From assembly GCA_003354225.1 (NCBI GenBank), contig PIVH01000312.1, forward strand, positions 1 through 6,335: a stretch of 6,335 nucleotides of DNA, written 5' to 3'. This stretch comes from Globobulimina sp. (taxonomy: Eukaryota; Foraminifera; Rotaliida). Both the position numbers and the translations under genes were made by a program. Positions 4,355-6,335 of this stretch are shown piece by piece. Positions within the stretch are counted from its first letter, which is position 1. Every line of letters starts with the position of its first letter. The notes under the pieces are model-generated. The model was given only the letters and a program-made list of their open reading frames with translations. It had not been told where the DNA came from and searched no databases.

Positions 4355-6138
4355 ATGGTTGCTGAAAACAAAAGTGTGCTAATATTCCTGGTTGCATATT
4401 TTTTAAAAATAAGCTTAGCAGTGTTGCAATTGTATGGTGTATATCGGCTCTGGTCAATAAATCATCTAATTATTGTTCAAAAGAGATATCCACAAATTAT
4501 ATTAATTGAAGCATTCGTGGTTCTGTGCTATTTGCTAATAGCCTCACCTTTGTTGGATTTAAATTTATTGAATTTGACAGATGCGTTGTATCCTTATTCA
4601 TCAATTTTAAAAATATCAGGTTATGTGACGTATTGTTATTTTTCTCATTTTATAATAAATGCCGAAGGGGCGAGATTGTGGTTAATATATTTTAATTTAC
4701 AACATTCAAATTCAACCAGTACAGCTGTATGGGAATCAAAAATTGATACAACACTAAAACAGCAAAATACAGACTGGTTTTTAAATAATAAACATAAATA
4801 TGGTAATACTAAATGGGTTATATTTCGATATTTTTTATATTATTTATTTGCAGCCACATTCGCATGTATTTTATTTCTCATTTTTGGCGATACTCATTGG
4901 GTTCAATTAATTGATGGCTCTTTATATGGTTTGCCTGTCGTAATTACAATATATGTTTTTTATAAATGCCCCAAAACCTCAACAGATTATTTCTTGTTTC
5001 ATTATGAGTTTAAGGTACGGTATCCAATGAAATGAGGACTTTTTCAGTCAGATCGACAATAAATGAAAACGGAATTGTCATATAAATACTGGCAATAAAT
5101 CAGATTGAATTCCATTTTCATGATATAAGAGATTGAAATTAAGTCCTTATATCATCACATTTTGCAATATTTATTACATATTTTTTTTTCACTTGCAAAC
5201 ACCTATTTGTTTTGTATTTATTTTGAACAATGTGTGGTGTATATATTTCGTTTGTTAACACAAACCATCCAAATTCGTTTCCCACCCAGCGAAAGAACAA
5301 CGCGCACAAAGATTTCTTGCAAGTGAAAAAAATATGTAATACATGTAAGACAACGACATTTTCATTTATTTTCGGATTATCGATATATTTAATAGCACAA
5401 CTTATATATTATTTTGATTATTATATTAGTTCAGTGATTGTAGCATTTGTAATGAGTATGGTGTCTGCTGCATCGTTAATCAGTACATTATGGATTCCTA
5501 CAAAAATATTATCGAATACTAATTGGAATTCGATTCATAACAATAAAAACAACAACACATATGTTATGAATATAATTCATGAGCCTCCAATACATAATAA
5601 ACAGTCAACCCATGCGAAATTAATAAATTTATTAAAAAATGAAGTCAGTTTACCATTATTTATACAACATATGATTCATGAATTTTCGTTAGAAAATATT
5701 CTATGTTTTATTGAGCTCGTTCAATTTAAACAATATTTAAGGAAGTTAACAATGAAAATAAGCAACACCGACAATAATAATATAAGCGATACCATTGTAT
5801 ACGAATTAGCTGCATCAATACCAAAATCAACCATTGTGTATGGTGCCGGTGGCGATAATAATTTGACAACGCAAAATGAATTGATATTATATTTTAAGAA
5901 TTGTTCATATTTATTATTTTTAAAATATATTCATCATAATACTGAATATGCCATTAATATCGCTTATGAGCTAAGCAATGAATTTTATGATATGATGAAG
6001 AATAAGGAATTATGGTTGAATACAAACATTGAATTAATAAAATTGGATGAAATGTTTGATGCAGTTATTTGTGAAATGTTTTTGTTTTTGATGCAATCGT
6101 TCGCTCGATTTGAGAAAAAACACTCATATCAGCTGTAA
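4355..6138 (+). CDS. Seven-transmembrane RGS-domain protein (2 exons)
   Basis: Exons 4355-5014 and 5290-6138 encode 502 residues. Seven hydrophobic segments lie at about 8-33, 44-67, 84-113, 154-178, 186-204, 242-262 and 266-290. A short N-terminus is followed by basic and polar loops such as the one with KHKYGNTKW before helix 4. After an N-rich linker comes an RGS domain at about 330-495, with the hallmark FIQHMIHEFSLENILCF (344-360), ELVQFKQYL, an asparagine-rich insert at 375-418, the YLLFLKYI helix and a closing MFLFLMQSFARF. RGS domains bind G-alpha and speed GTP hydrolysis; a 7TM-RGS hybrid (the layout of plant AtRGS1) places this at a membrane, perhaps under ligand control. The helix-6/7 half and the RGS are on exon 2, so each exon alone looks like a separate protein. 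The start is the first ATG after an in-frame TAA. The ligand and the partner G-alpha are unknown. Confidence 0.85.
5015..5289 (+). other. 275-base phase-0 intron of the 7TM-RGS gene
   Basis: The donor is TTTAAG|GTACGG and the acceptor TTTCCCACCCAG|CGA, with pyrimidines just upstream and a TTGTTAAC sequence about 30 bases before it that could serve as branch site. Both sites are phase 0 and join HYEFK to RKNNAHKDF, between helix 5 and helix 6. Retaining the intron stops translation at 5033-5035. The small open frame start at 5230 lies inside the intron and is not a real start. Confidence 0.8.
5120..5155. repeat. Perfect 10-bp hairpin inside the 7TM-RGS intron
   Basis: ATGATATAAG at 5120-5129 is the reverse complement of CTTATATCAT at 5146-5155, with a 16-base loop. 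It sits mid-intron, so it shortens the effective distance between splice sites. No known structured RNA family is suggested. Confidence 0.8.
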
Positions 6139-6335
6139 TTCGCTGATTTTAGCCAAACTGAAACAGATTGTTGCAGAATCTGACAATACTGTTAGTGTAT
6201 ATATATATATATATATTGTTACATATAAATAATACATTCTATTTTTTCATGTTCTAAATTATGTTTTTTGTGTTTTGTGAATTTTGGGTTTTGTTTACCT
6301 GTGTAATGTGTATACGTAAAGCAAATATTAATTAA
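6139..6335 (+). other. 3' flank of the 7TM-RGS gene, no gene seen
   Basis: This AT-rich sequence has no open frame of note on either strand. It contains a TA dinucleotide run and T-rich stretches that probably belong to the 3' untranslated region and intergenic DNA. No exact AATAAA is present; the closest is ATAAATAAT at about 6226-6234. Confidence 0.6.
6198..6216. repeat. TA dinucleotide run
   Basis: Nine and a half TA units lie 60 bases after the 7TM-RGS stop codon. This is a simple repeat of no evident function, and likely to vary in length between individuals. Confidence 0.9.

Noticed and set aside
5230-5289. Separate start at 5230 for an RGS protein with two membrane helices
   Set aside because: Its first 20 residues lie upstream of a good acceptor, have no domain character, and splicing instead restores the seven-helix layout.
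2465-6138. A reassigned code with TAA as glutamine or TGA as tryptophan
   Set aside because: In the two strong genes all tryptophans are TGG, glutamines are CAA/CAG, and no in-frame TAA, TAG or TGA occurs within exons over more than 1,000 codons.

Overview
The window looks like nuclear DNA of a unicellular eukaryote. It is AT-rich, has GT-AG introns that keep reading frames open across them, eukaryote-only protein families (a CAMK-type kinase fold with a KA1-like tail, and a seven-helix protein with an RGS domain), AATAAA motifs just after coding ends, micro- and minisatellites, and no ribosome binding sites or operon signs. The kinase C-lobe style and the 7TM-RGS layout resemble what I associate with free-living protists, perhaps Rhizaria such as foraminifera, but that placement is a guess. 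The code appears standard: tryptophan is always TGG and glutamine CAA/CAG in the two strong genes.

Layout. 1-107 may hold the 3' end of a gene entering from the left. 108-534 has no gene I can defend. 535-1248, and probably 2068-2235, carry a minus-strand coding-like region of unknown family. It has good splice junctions, but also one in-frame TGA and one frame slip, so it may be a live multi-exon gene or a decaying copy. Its putative large intron (1249-2067) is mostly two unrelated tandem arrays: a 12-bp minisatellite (1413-1577) followed by a 19-bp satellite (1624-1980), flanked by a 12-bp inverted repeat. 2240-2464 would then be a divergent promoter.

The right half is a compact plus-strand pair. 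The first gene (2465-4267) encodes a CAMK-like pseudokinase in which the ATP lysine, the HRD aspartate, the catalytic-loop asparagine and the DFG aspartate are all replaced, followed by a KA1-like domain. An in-frame TAA in the KA1 region is best explained by a 54-base phase-0 intron. After 87 bases comes a two-exon gene (4355-6138) whose spliced product of 502 residues has seven predicted membrane helices and a cytosolic RGS domain. Read naively it falls into two pieces, a five-helix protein and a two-helix RGS protein. Both products look like signalling proteins: the RGS protein would accelerate GTP hydrolysis by a G-alpha subunit, and the pseudokinase would act as a membrane-binding scaffold. 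A shared pathway is only suggested by adjacency.
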